Below are positions 1 through 8,091 of a stretch of 64,000 nt of DNA, one piece after another; position 1 is the stretch's first letter; every line of letters starts with the position of its first letter. The position numbers and the translations under genes are program-made. The stretch comes from Ga0077530 sp046293075 (GTDB taxonomy: Bacteria; Pseudomonadota; Alphaproteobacteria; Rhizobiales; Hyphomicrobiaceae), in assembly GCA_046293075.1 (NCBI GenBank), contig JBKBPL010000005.1:77462-141461 (forward strand), in the 5' to 3' direction. Below the pieces are notes generated by a model. That model searched no databases, was not told the DNA's origin, and saw only the letters and a program-made list of their open reading frames with translations.

Positions 1-533
1 TGCGAGGCGATCGTGTCGGCGAGCTTCGAGTAGTCCTCGATCAGGCTGATGGTGCCGAGCACCTCGGGGCTGATCTTCTTGTTGAGCTTCACATAGCTCT
101 CGAACTGGGACATGGCCGAGCGCGCGAGCGCCTCGAGCTCGTCCTTGTTGCCGGAGGTCTCCGGCAGCCGCTCGATCTCGGCCTCGAAATGGCTGGCATT
201 GTCCGTATAGCGCACGATCTTCGCGCGCGCGCTGCCCTCGACCAGCACCTTCACGGTGCCATCGGGCAGCTTCAGGAGCTGCAGCACCGAGGCAAGCGTG
301 CCGATCTTGTAGATGGCGCCGGGCGTCGGATCGTCATCGGCGGCATTCTTTTGCGCAACGAGCAGGATCTGCTTGTCGGTGCGCATGACCTCCTCGAGCG
401 CATTGATCGAGCGCTCGCGGCCGACGAACAACGGCACGATCATGTAGGGGAACACCACAATGTCGCGCAAAGGCAGCACAGGGAATACTTCCCTAGCTGT
501 CGCCTTTTCACGGGTCACTTTCTCTTCGCTCAT
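1..533 (-). CDS. lon: ATP-dependent protease Lon, N-terminal part (cut by window edge)
   Basis: Lon is a cytoplasmic AAA+ serine protease that degrades misfolded and regulatory proteins. Only the first ~177 residues are inside the window; the ATPase and protease domains lie beyond the left edge. The visible part is the substrate-binding LON (PUA-like) domain: a short acidic start, then LPLRDIVVFPYMIVPLFVGR, then the ALEEV/KQILLVAQK stretch typical of bacterial Lon. Start is ATG (complement of 531-533), preceded by a purine-rich GGCGG at good distance. It is the last member of the minus-strand series tig, clpP, clpX, lon, an order conserved in many alphaproteobacteria; the 292-bp gap after clpX leaves room for its own promoter. 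Confidence 0.95.
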   Translation of the reverse strand, partial: MSEEKVTREKATAREVFPVLPLRDIVVFPYMIVPLFVGRERSINALEEVMRTDKQILLVAQKNAADDDPTPGAIYKIGTLASVLQLLKLPDGTVKVLVEGSARAKIVRYTDNASHFEAEIERLPETSGNKDELEALARSAMSQFESYVKLNKKISPEVLGTISLIEDYSKLADTIAS

Positions 534-745
534 GGTGTCACCGCCTTTTTCTCTTCGCCACGGGACCCGCTCCCGGCATCCCGGCAATGCGTTAACGCTG
601 CTGCTGGGCCAGTCCCGTTGGCCTACCTCGCGACGCGCAACCTCGAGCACTCTCGCCGATCACGCTTACAGGTCCATGGCCCCGACGGGCGGCGCCCACA
701 GCATAGTACGATCGCAGAAGCTCATATGGTGAGCCCAGCGATAGG

Positions 746-776
746 GTTAAAGAGCCGTGCGGCTCGGCCGCACCTC
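746..776 (-). terminator. Hairpin downstream of clpX, possible weak terminator
   Basis: A perfect 6-bp stem (GTGCGG at 757-762, CCGCAC at 768-773, 5-nt loop) lies about 55 nt after the clpX stop. On the minus strand it is followed by GGCTCTTTAA, so only a short U-run. It could partly end clpX transcription before lon. No other structure was noted in the clpX-lon gap. Confidence 0.3.
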
Positions 777-825
777 GCTTATGCGCCGCTGCAACCTACC
801 CCCTGCCGGCGTCCCCCAGCCGATC

Positions 826-2076
826 TCAGGCGATCGTGCCCTTCTCCTCGGCGCGCTCGGCATAGATGCGAAGCGGCCGGGCACCACCGTCGATCACCTC
901 GGGCCCGATGACGATCTCCTCCACCCCCTTCAAGTTCGGCAGCTCGAACATGGTGTCGAGCAGGATCCCTTCCATGATCGAGCGCAATCCGCGTGCGCCG
1001 GTCTTGCGCTCGATCGCCTTCTTGGCGATGGCCCTCAGCGCGTCCTGCGTGATCGTCAGGCGCACATCCTCCATCTCGAACAGCCGCTGGTACTGCTTGA
1101 CCAAGGCGTTCTTGGGCTCGGACAGAATCTGGATCAAGGCCTTCTCGTCGAGATCCTCGAGCGTCGCGATCACCGGCAGACGACCGATGAACTCCGGGAT
1201 CAGGCCGAACTTCAGCAGATCCTCAGGCTCGACCGCGCGCAGAATGTCGCCCGTCCGCCGCTCGTCGGGACCGATGACCGTGGCGCCGAAGCCGATCGAC
1301 GTTCCACGGCCGCGCCGCGCGATAATCTTCTCGAGGCCGGCGAAAGCACCGCCGCAAATGAAAAGGATGTTGGTCGTATCGACCTGGAGGAACTCCTGCT
1401 GGGGATGCTTGCGGCCCCCCTGCGGCGGCACCGAAGCGACCGTGCCCTCCATGATCTTGAGCAGCGCCTGCTGGACCCCCTCCCCGGACACGTCGCGGGT
1501 GATCGAGGGGTTGTCCGACTTACGGCTGATCTTGTCGACCTCGTCGATATAGACAATGCCGCGCTGCGCGCGCTCGACATTGTAGTCGGCGGCCTGAAGC
1601 AGCTTGAGGATGATGTTCTCAACGTCTTCGCCGACGTAGCCCGCCTCCGTGAGCGTCGTCGCATCGGCCATTGTGAAGGGGACATCGAGAATGCGCGCGA
1701 GCGTCTGGGCAAGCAGCGTCTTGCCGCAGCCGGTCGGCCCGATCAGCAGGATGTTCGACTTGGCGAGCTCGACGTCATTGCCTTTGGCCGCGTGGTTAAG
1801 CCGCTTGTAGTGATTGTGCACGGCCACGGAGAGGACCCGTTTGGCGTGAGACTGGCCGATCACGTAGCTGTCGAGAACGGCACAGATCTCCTGCGGGCTC
1901 GGCACGCCGTCGCGCGACTTCACGAGGGTGTTCTTGTTCTCCTCGCGGATGATGTCCATGCACAGCTCGACGCATTCATCACAGATGAAGACCGTCGGCC
2001 CCGCGATCAGCTTGCGGACCTCGTGCTGGCTCTTCCCGCAGAACGAGCAGTAGAGGGTGTTCTTTTCGCTTGGCAT
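826..2076 (-). CDS. clpX: ATP-dependent Clp protease ATP-binding subunit ClpX
   Basis: ClpX is the AAA+ unfoldase that feeds tagged substrates to ClpP. The 416-residue protein has the N-terminal C4 zinc-binding domain (C10, C13, C32, C35), Walker A GPTGCGKT, the GYVG pore loop, Walker B IVYIDEVDKI, the RKH loop in GGRKHPQQEF and the ClpP-contact IGFGAT loop. The frame is open 51 nt further upstream, but the ATG at 2076 starts MPSEKN, as in the family, and has AGGAG 7 nt upstream, so I use it. It lies 358 bp downstream of clpP on the same strand. Confidence 0.98.
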   Translation of the reverse strand: MPSEKNTLYCSFCGKSQHEVRKLIAGPTVFICDECVELCMDIIREENKNTLVKSRDGVPSPQEICAVLDSYVIGQSHAKRVLSVAVHNHYKRLNHAAKGNDVELAKSNILLIGPTGCGKTLLAQTLARILDVPFTMADATTLTEAGYVGEDVENIILKLLQAADYNVERAQRGIVYIDEVDKISRKSDNPSITRDVSGEGVQQALLKIMEGTVASVPPQGGRKHPQQEFLQVDTTNILFICGGAFAGLEKIIARRGRGTSIGFGATVIGPDERRTGDILRAVEPEDLLKFGLIPEFIGRLPVIATLEDLDEKALIQILSEPKNALVKQYQRLFEMEDVRLTITQDALRAIAKKAIERKTGARGLRSIMEGILLDTMFELPNLKGVEEIVIGPEVIDGGARPLRIYAERAEEKGTIA

Positions 2077-2434
2077 TGGCTCTCCTGCACCCGCTCCCGG
2101 CCATGCGCGCCGCCGTCCGGACAGCATGCCGAGCTTGTCGTCAGCCTCCCGGCGCTTTCGCGGCCTCCGAGGTACCCTACCGACGCGTCCACCAGCTTGT
2201 CGAGCTGATCATGGGCAGGCCGGCAGATCAACTATGCATTCCTCAAGACCCGCAGCATATGCCGAGGGCTTTGCGGGAATTGCAACACCAATGTGACAAA
2301 CAAGCCGCACCAGTGCTCTGCGCAGCCCTGCAATCCGCGCGCCAATGGCGTGGGGCCTGCGCAATGCCGCCATTTCAGGAACTGCGGACGTTCCGGCGCC
2401 GCCGCCAAGCGGCGTTTTTGAGCGATTCGACGCC
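2077..2434. other. clpP-clpX intergenic region (358 bp)
   Basis: No gene is supported here. The stretch holds the clpX leader and ribosome-binding site, and near the clpP stop a 6-bp hairpin (CGCCGC 2400-2405, GCGGCG 2409-2414, CAA loop) followed by five Ts on the plus strand only. No recognisable promoter could be fixed with confidence. Confidence 0.5.
2400..2419 (+). terminator. Rho-independent-terminator-like hairpin read from the plus strand
   Basis: Stem CGCCGC/GCGGCG with a CAA loop and TTTTT at 2415-2419. It would stop plus-strand (antisense) transcription entering clpP. On the minus strand, just after the clpP stop, it is a hairpin without a U-run. No plus-strand gene is present to need it, so an antisense role or chance are both possible. 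Confidence 0.3.
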
Positions 2435-3103
2435 TCAGCCGCCCTTCTCCGCTTCCGATTTGGGCTCGATCTCGTCGCGGCGCGCCAGCACGCGGTCGAT
2501 CAGTCCGAATGCCTGAGCCTGCTCAGCGGTCATAAAGTAGTCTCGATCGAGCGTCTTTTCAACGACTTCGTACGTCTGGCTCGTATGCTTAACGTAAACT
2601 TCGTTTAGTCGCCGCTTCATCTTGATGATGTCTTCCGCGTGGCGCTCGATGTCGCTCGCCTGGCCCGAGAAGCCGCCCGAAGGCTGGTGAACCATGATCC
2701 GGGCATTCGGGAGCGCATAGCGCATCCCCTTCTCGCCCGCGCAGAGCAGCAACGAGCCCATGGAGGCCGCTTGACCAATGCAGAGGGTCGCAATCGGCGG
2801 CTTGATGAACTGCATGGTGTCATAGATGGCCATGCCGGAAGTCACCACCCCGCCCGGCGAATTGATGTACATGGCGATCTCCTTCTTGGGGTTCTGCGCC
2901 TCAAGGAAAAGGAGTTGCATGCACACGGACGAGGCCATGTGGTCCTCGATCGGACCGATCACAAAGATGATCCGCTCCTGCAGCATCCGCGACGGCAGGT
3001 CATAGGGCCGCTCGCCGCGCGCCGTCTGCTCGATCACCGTCGGCCAATAGGCGGCGATGGGGGAGTTGTAGAGCCGATCAGCGGCAAGCGGGGGGATCTT
3101 CAT
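2435..3103 (-). CDS. clpP: ATP-dependent Clp protease proteolytic subunit ClpP
   Basis: ClpP is the tetradecameric serine peptidase that partners ClpX and ClpA. The 222-residue product carries the catalytic triad in its usual settings: Ser114 in GQAASMGS, His139 in MVHQPSGG and Asp188 in LDRDYFM, plus the YINSPGG strand. The open frame extends 21 codons upstream, but the ATG at 3103 (MKIPPL) has AGGA about 9 nt before it and gives normal length. It sits between tig and clpX on the same strand. Confidence 0.97.
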   Translation of the reverse strand: MKIPPLAADRLYNSPIAAYWPTVIEQTARGERPYDLPSRMLQERIIFVIGPIEDHMASSVCMQLLFLEAQNPKKEIAMYINSPGGVVTSGMAIYDTMQFIKPPIATLCIGQAASMGSLLLCAGEKGMRYALPNARIMVHQPSGGFSGQASDIERHAEDIIKMKRRLNEVYVKHTSQTYEVVEKTLDRDYFMTAEQAQAFGLIDRVLARRDEIEPKSEAEKGG

Positions 3104-3128
3104 GGGAGCGTCCTGCAGGCTTGAGGAA

Positions 3129-3148
3129 GGCGGGCCCAAAGGCCCGCC
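3129..3148 (-). promoter_or_regulatory. Strong hairpin between tig and clpP
   Basis: A perfect 8-bp stem, GGCGGGCC (3129-3136) and GGCCCGCC (3141-3148), with a 4-nt loop. It lies in the 110-bp tig-clpP gap, about 25 nt upstream of the clpP start. On the minus strand it is followed by TTCCTC, so it may be a terminator of tig, an attenuator, or a 5'-stabilising leader structure of clpP. Confidence 0.4.
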
Positions 3149-3213
3149 GGTCGAGAATCTCGTCACCGACTTTGCTTATATAGGGTGCGGCAGCCGGACT
3201 TCACCTGCCCCGC

Positions 3214-4587
3214 TCAGCCGGCGGCCTGCGGGACTGCGCCCTCGCCATCGTCCGGCATCTTGAGCAGCTCCTCGCGCGTCACCTTGCGCTCCGTCGGCTT
3301 CGCCTCGCCAAGGATATGGTCGACGACCTTGTCCTCATAAATGGGGGCGCGAAGCTGCTGGACGGCCCCGGGCGTCTTCTCAAAGTACTCGTAGACCATG
3401 CGCTCCTGGCCGGGAAAGCGGCGCGCCTCGCGAAAGAGCGCATTGCGCAGCTCTTCCTGCGTCACCTCAACCTTGGCCCTGTCGCCGATCTCGGCGAGCA
3501 CGAGGCCAAGGCGCACGCGGCGCTCGGCAAGGGCGCGGTACTCGGTCCGCGCGCTCTCCTCCGTCTTGCCTTCATCCTCGAAGCTCTTGCCGGACTGCCG
3601 GAGCGTGCTCGTCACCTGGCCCCAGATCTGCTCGAACTCCTGCTCAACGAGCGCTTCGGGCAGCGCAAAGCTGTGCGCCTTGTCGAGCTGGTCGAGCAGG
3701 GCCCGCTTGAGCTTCGTGCGCGCGAACTCGGCATATTCGCCCTCGATGCGCTCGCGCAGCACCTTGCGCAGCGCCTCGAGCGAGTCGAGTCCGAAGCCCT
3801 TGGCAAATTCCTCGTTGATCTCCGGCTTCACCGGCTTCGCCACGGACTTCACCTTCACGGCGAACGAGGCCTCCTTGCCGGCCAGTTCCTTGACCTGATA
3901 ATCGGCCGGGAACGCCGCCTTGATGGTCGGCTCGTCGCCCGCCTTGACCCCTTTGAGGCCGTCCTCAAAGCCGGGAATAAACCCGCCGCGGCCGAGCACG
4001 ATCTCAACGTCCTCGCCGGTGCCGCCGTCAAACGGCGTGCCGTCGATCGAGCCGACGAAATCGATCTTGATCTGGTCGCCTTCCGAGGCCGCGCGCCCCT
4101 CCTCGATCTCGAACGTCACATTGCGCTCGGCGAGGTCGGCAATGGCCTTATCGACCGTCTCGTCATCGACCTCGACCACCTCGCGCTCGAGTTTCAAGGT
4201 CGAGAAGTCGACAAGATCGATCTTCGGCAGCACCTCGAACGACATCGTATAGGCGAGATCCGCCTTACCCTCGAGGACCCGCTCGATTTCGTCCTTGTCT
4301 TCGCTGAAGGCGATCTCCGGCTGCATCGCGGGACGCTCCTGGCGATCCGCGAGCGCCTGCTTCGAGGACTTCTCGACGAGATCCTGAAGGACCTCGGCCA
4401 TCAGCGAGCGGCCGTAGACCTTCTTAATGTGGCCGACCGGAACCTTGCCGCGCCGGAAGCCCCGGAGCTGAATGGTGCCCTTCACCTCGTCGAGGCGGCT
4501 CGTGAAGCGCTCGCTGAGCTCATTGGCAGCGACGACAACCTTGAGCGTCCGCTTCAGTCCGTCCGTACGCGTTTCCGTGACCTGCAT
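3214..4587 (-). CDS. tig: Trigger factor (ribosome-associated chaperone / PPIase)
   Basis: Trigger factor binds nascent chains at the ribosomal exit tunnel and has FKBP-type prolyl isomerase activity. The 457-residue product contains the ribosome-binding signature GFRRGKVP in the N-terminal domain, a central FKBP domain (EGDQIKIDFVG, then FIPGFEDGLKG) and a long helical C-terminal domain. The start was set at ATG 4587 (MQVTET), which aligns with the family N-terminus; an in-frame ATG 12 nt upstream (MTVDMQV) is also possible. It is the first gene of the tig-clpP-clpX-lon series. Confidence 0.97.
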   Translation of the reverse strand: MQVTETRTDGLKRTLKVVVAANELSERFTSRLDEVKGTIQLRGFRRGKVPVGHIKKVYGRSLMAEVLQDLVEKSSKQALADRQERPAMQPEIAFSEDKDEIERVLEGKADLAYTMSFEVLPKIDLVDFSTLKLEREVVEVDDETVDKAIADLAERNVTFEIEEGRAASEGDQIKIDFVGSIDGTPFDGGTGEDVEIVLGRGGFIPGFEDGLKGVKAGDEPTIKAAFPADYQVKELAGKEASFAVKVKSVAKPVKPEINEEFAKGFGLDSLEALRKVLRERIEGEYAEFARTKLKRALLDQLDKAHSFALPEALVEQEFEQIWGQVTSTLRQSGKSFEDEGKTEESARTEYRALAERRVRLGLVLAEIGDRAKVEVTQEELRNALFREARRFPGQERMVYEYFEKTPGAVQQLRAPIYEDKVVDHILGEAKPTERKVTREELLKMPDDGEGAVPQAAG

Positions 4588-4687
4588 GTCAACCGTCATC
4601 CACTCGTGAAGGCGCCCCGTGCGCCGCCGATAAAGCTCGTCCTGCCCCATCCCTCTGGAGCACAACGCGAATTTCTCATCCCCAGCT

Positions 4688-4772
4688 TGGTGCGGACGGA
4701 GGGACTCGAACCCCCACGACTTGCGTCACTGGAACCTAAATCCAGCGCGTCTACCAGTTCCGCCACGCCCGC
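4688..4772 (-). tRNA. tRNA-Leu (anticodon UAG)
   Basis: An 85-nt class II tRNA on the minus strand. The acceptor GCGGGCG pairs with CGTCCGC, and the CCA end is encoded. The anticodon stem CTGGA/TCCAG encloses loop TTTAGGT, giving anticodon TAG. The long variable arm and T-loop GTTCGAGTCC fit tRNA-Leu. Confidence 0.96.
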
Positions 4773-4944
4773 TCCCCGCGCTTGGCGCCGCCGGGCGCGA
4801 TGGCGCCGACATATATCCGGCAGGATCGCCCCGGATCAACGCTTTCTTTGGACCACGCGTGCGCTTGGCCCCGTCCCGGCTGACCGGCTGGCCGGCTCCC
4901 CGGACAATCCGCCGCCGGCACGCCCCCCCCCGTGCGGCGTGACC

Positions 4945-5457
4945 TCAGCCGGAACTGCGCTTCTCCTTTTCCTTTTCTTTGTCCTTGCCCGCCAGCGCAA
5001 ACGCGAGCGGCAAGGCCGTCGTGTACTTGATCTGCTCCATGGCAAAGGCCGAGGCGACCTTCGTGATGCTGATCCGCGAGATGAGCTTCTTGTAGAAGGC
5101 ATCATAGGCCGCAATGTCCGGCACGGCCACGCGCATCAGATAGTCGACCTCGCCGGACATGCGGTAGAACTCCACGACCTCGGGGAGATCGACGACCGCG
5201 GCGCGAAAGCGCTCGAGCCAGTCGAGATTGTGCTGATCCGTCTTGATCGAGACGAAGACCGTCACGCCGGCATTCACCTTGGCCGGATCAAGGACCGCCA
5301 CCCGGGCGCGGATCACGCCGGCCTCGTCGAGCTTCTGAATGCGCCGCCAGCAGGGGGTCGTGGAAAGCCCGACGATCTTGCCGATTTCGGCAATCGGCAT
5401 GGTTGCATCGACCTGCAGGAGCTCCAGAATCTTCAGATCCATCGCGTCGAGTTCCAC
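4945..5457 (-). CDS. Lrp/AsnC family transcriptional regulator
   Basis: A cytoplasmic feast/famine regulator of amino-acid metabolism. About 170 residues: an N-terminal winged HTH (LDLKILELLQ-type start, IGLSTTPCWRRIQKLDEAG recognition region) and a C-terminal RAM/AsnC ligand-binding domain (FVSIKT, VVEFYRMSGEVDYLMRV). The tail is rich in K/E (DKEKEKEK). GTG 5457 is preferred because GAGG lies 8 nt before it; a GTG at 5466 overlaps that Shine-Dalgarno and an ATG at 5442 is the alternative. It is divergent from the phosphatase-like gene at 5664, across 206 bp. The effector amino acid cannot be told. Confidence 0.9.
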   Translation of the reverse strand: MELDAMDLKILELLQVDATMPIAEIGKIVGLSTTPCWRRIQKLDEAGVIRARVAVLDPAKVNAGVTVFVSIKTDQHNLDWLERFRAAVVDLPEVVEFYRMSGEVDYLMRVAVPDIAAYDAFYKKLISRISITKVASAFAMEQIKYTTALPLAFALAGKDKEKEKEKRSSG

Positions 5458-5663
5458 GACTGTCACCTCAGAAGGAAATTTTTGCTCATTCGGTCCAGCT
5501 CGGCGCGATAATCGCTACATATCGAACCAGAGTGGCAATGATTTAGTATTTTTTTTCTAATTTCCGCAAGTCCTCCCCTTGCCTGATCTGCGGCGCGCAG
5601 CGACATTCCAGGTGTCGTCAGCACCTCCGCGCGACCAGGCGCGCATCGGATCGAGGACCTCAC

Positions 5664-6170
5664 ATGGACACGCCCATTTTCATCACGCCCGGGTTTGCCG
5701 TGACCTCCGCGCTCACGCGCGACGACTTCGCGGCCGCCGCGGCCATGGGCTTTCGCTCGGTTCTCTCCAATCGGCCCGACGGCGAGGCCGAAGGCCAGCT
5801 GACCGGGCGCGCCGAAGCCGTTCTCGCCTGGCGGTCGGGCCTTCAGTTCCGCCATGTCCCCGCCCCCAAGCTCGACATCTTCACGGACAAGGTCGTGGAG
5901 GCCATGGCCGACGCCGTCGCCACCCTCAACGGCCCGATCCTCGCCCACTGCGCCACCGGCCTGCGCTCGGCCATTGCCTGGGCGGCGGCCAGCGCCCGCA
6001 CGCAGAGCGTTGACTGCGTGCTCAAGGCCCTGGAAAAGGCCGGCTTCGATCTCGATTTCCTGCGCGACGACCTGGAAGCTCAGGCCGACCGGGCCCGCTG
6101 GATTGGCCCGCGCACGCCGGCACTCGACTGCGCCGAGGCCCGCAAGCTCGCGGAGCGCTCCGCGGCATAG
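5664..6170 (+). CDS. TIGR01244-family phosphatase / sulfur-transferase-like protein
   Basis: 168 residues of the DSP-like fold found in TIGR01244 proteins, also seen as a domain fused to metallo-beta-lactamase-like persulfide dioxygenases (Blh type). The active-site loop is HCATGLRS, the Cys-x5-Arg P-loop of dual-specificity phosphatases. The N-terminal region (GFRSVLSNRPDGE) matches the family's substrate-side loop. The family is linked to sulfide detoxification or phosphatase activity; which reaction occurs here is not shown by the sequence. It starts with ATG after a modest purine stretch and stands alone, divergent from the Lrp gene and convergent with msrA. Confidence 0.8.
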   Translation: MDTPIFITPGFAVTSALTRDDFAAAAAMGFRSVLSNRPDGEAEGQLTGRAEAVLAWRSGLQFRHVPAPKLDIFTDKVVEAMADAVATLNGPILAHCATGLRSAIAWAAASARTQSVDCVLKALEKAGFDLDFLRDDLEAQADRARWIGPRTPALDCAEARKLAERSAA

Positions 6171-6226
6171 TGCGCGGGGGATGTCGTGGCGAAGAGCGGC
6201 GGGAAATCACCCCCTTGCGGGGGGCG

Positions 6227-6889
6227 TCACTCCGCAGCCTTCACGCCCGTCCCGATCTGGCAGGCGACGCCGGTGCCGCCGAGGCCGCAATAGCCGTGCG
6301 GCACCTTCACTAGGTATTGCTGATGATAGTCCTCGGCGAAGTAGAAGGTTGGGGCATCGAGGATCTCGGTCGTAATGGCGCCATACCCCTTTGCCTTCAA
6401 CGCCTTCCCGAACGTCTCCTTTGAAGCCTCGGCTGCGGCACGCTGTGCCGCGTTGAAGACATAGATCCCGGAGCGGTACTGCGTGCCGACATCATTGCCC
6501 TGGCGATGGCCCTGGGTCGGGTCGTGGTTCTCCCAGAAGGTCTTGAGCAGCGTCTCATAGCGCACCACGTTCGGATCGAAGACGACGAGCACGACCTCGT
6601 TGTGCCCGGTGAGGCCTGAGCAGACCTCCTCGTAGGTCGGGTTCGGCGTAAACCCGGCGGCATAGCCAGCGGCGGTAATCCAGATGCCCGCGCCGAGCTC
6701 CCAGAACTTGCGCTCCGCGCCCCAGAAGCAGCCCATGCCGAACATGGCCATTTCCATGCCGTCGGGATAAGGGCCCTTGAGCTCGCGGCCGCTGAGCGCG
6801 TGCGTCAGCGCGGTCGGGATCGGCTCGGCGCGACCCGCGAGGGCCTGCCCAGGGGCGATCATCTCTGCTTTCTTGCGGAAGAACAGCAT
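6227..6889 (-). CDS. msrA: Peptide methionine-(S)-S-oxide reductase MsrA
   Basis: MsrA reduces methionine-S-sulfoxide in oxidised proteins using thioredoxin. The catalytic motif GCFWGAER is present, along with GYAAGFTPNPTYEEVCSG, HNEVVLVVFDP, GNDVGTQYRSGIY and the C-terminal YHQQYLVK...CGLGG segment. The extra ~50 residues before GCFWG (MLFFRKKAEMIAPG...) are typical of the longer alphaproteobacterial form. The protein is 220 aa, starts at ATG 6889, and converges with the phosphatase-like gene. Confidence 0.96.
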   Translation of the reverse strand: MLFFRKKAEMIAPGQALAGRAEPIPTALTHALSGRELKGPYPDGMEMAMFGMGCFWGAERKFWELGAGIWITAAGYAAGFTPNPTYEEVCSGLTGHNEVVLVVFDPNVVRYETLLKTFWENHDPTQGHRQGNDVGTQYRSGIYVFNAAQRAAAEASKETFGKALKAKGYGAITTEILDAPTFYFAEDYHQQYLVKVPHGYCGLGGTGVACQIGTGVKAAE

Positions 6890-7024
6890 GGGGGTGCGCC
6901 TTGTCTCATTGGGAGCTGCGATGCACTATGCACGTCCAATATACGGACGATGGGCTGCCCGCACTACGCTTCGGCGACGAGAAGGTGCGCACGCTTTCGT
7001 GACGTGAGCTGGGGACGAGCGCCG

Positions 7025-7795
7025 ATGGCGGCCGCAGTCAAGTTCGAGCGTATCGTCTATCGGCCCGGCGGCACGCGCCGCTTTCTCCTCGCAATGGCCA
7101 TCCTGCTGCTGCTGCCGTTTGCAGCAAGCGCGCCGATCATGCTCGTCCAACGGCTCAGCGCCGGCATCTGGATCGGCACGGGCGGCCTCGCGCTTTTGGC
7201 CGTCGCCTTCGCGATCATCCTCGGCCTGCTCACCACCCAGTTCATTCATGCACTGCGGGCGCGCGTCGTCCTCGGCCCGCAGACCGTCGAGGTCACACTG
7301 CCAGCCGGGCGCTGGCTCACGCCCGCGCTCACCTATCAAAGCCGCACGATCCACTATGAAGACATCCAGGCCGTCGAAACCCGCGGCGAGGTGTATGGCG
7401 GCGCGATCGCGCCCGTGCTCATGCAGGGTGTGAGCCTTATCACGCGCGATGGTGAGAGAATCCCTCTCGGGCATGTGAATGCGCACTGCGAGGATCCGGC
7501 ACTCCCTTGCCTCTCAATCGGTTGCGAGATCGCCCGCCGCGCCGGCATCGAAGTGCAGGACCGGGGCGCTGTTCACCGCAAGGTGACGCGGCCAATGATG
7601 GGGCTCATGGCCTCGGTCTCACCGGATAAGCCCCTCGCGCCCGAGGACATGGCGCGCATTTCCTCACGCCATCGGCAGGTGATGATCGGCATCGCGGCGG
7701 GCCTCGTGGTGCTTCTCGGCATTGGGCTCGCCATGGATCTCGCGGCGGGTCCCCCCGGCGGCACAGCGGTCAAGGCCGGCAGCACCAAGAAATAG
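7025..7795 (+). CDS. Predicted inner-membrane protein with a PH-like core
   Basis: 256 residues with two N-terminal membrane segments (about residues 20-45 and 50-75), a soluble middle of beta-strand character (VVLGPQTVEVTLPAGRW, IHYEDIQAVETRGEVYGG) and one C-terminal membrane segment (GIAAGLVVLLGIGLAMDLA). The middle part resembles the bacterial PH-like domain of membrane proteins. Function unknown. ATG 7025 is used because GGGGA lies upstream and the open frame before it reads through the msrA promoter. It is divergent from msrA. Confidence 0.7.
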   Translation: MAAAVKFERIVYRPGGTRRFLLAMAILLLLPFAASAPIMLVQRLSAGIWIGTGGLALLAVAFAIILGLLTTQFIHALRARVVLGPQTVEVTLPAGRWLTPALTYQSRTIHYEDIQAVETRGEVYGGAIAPVLMQGVSLITRDGERIPLGHVNAHCEDPALPCLSIGCEIARRAGIEVQDRGAVHRKVTRPMMGLMASVSPDKPLAPEDMARISSRHRQVMIGIAAGLVVLLGIGLAMDLAAGPPGGTAVKAGSTKK

Positions 7796-8091
7796 CAGCC
7801 GCTGCCCTGCCAGAGCTTCACAATCCCGAGCCCCGCAGGCGCGCGTTGCCCGCGTCCCATCCGCCGGCGCTCGTGTGCAATCGGTCACTGTCTTTGCTTA
7901 TGTCGATGTGAACACAATCCGGCGCCTGGAAAAGGACAAAGACGCGCCCTATGAAGCGCTGCGTCGCGGTATCGACGGCCTCCCTCAACACGCAGCCCGA
8001 TCGGAAGCACGGTGCTGGCCTGCGGGCCGAGCAGCGTGGTGACTCATGGCCGCAGCATGCCGCTCGCGCCGCCCTAACAAGAGGCCAGTCT

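Noticed and set aside
757..2208. A 483-codon plus-strand frame antisense to clpX
   Set aside because: ClpX motifs on the minus strand explain the DNA; the antisense frame has no recognisable domain.
3316..5511. A 731-codon plus-strand open frame antisense to tig, tRNA-Leu and lrp
   Set aside because: It runs across three well-supported minus-strand features, has Leu/Arg/Glu-rich antisense-type composition and no domain.
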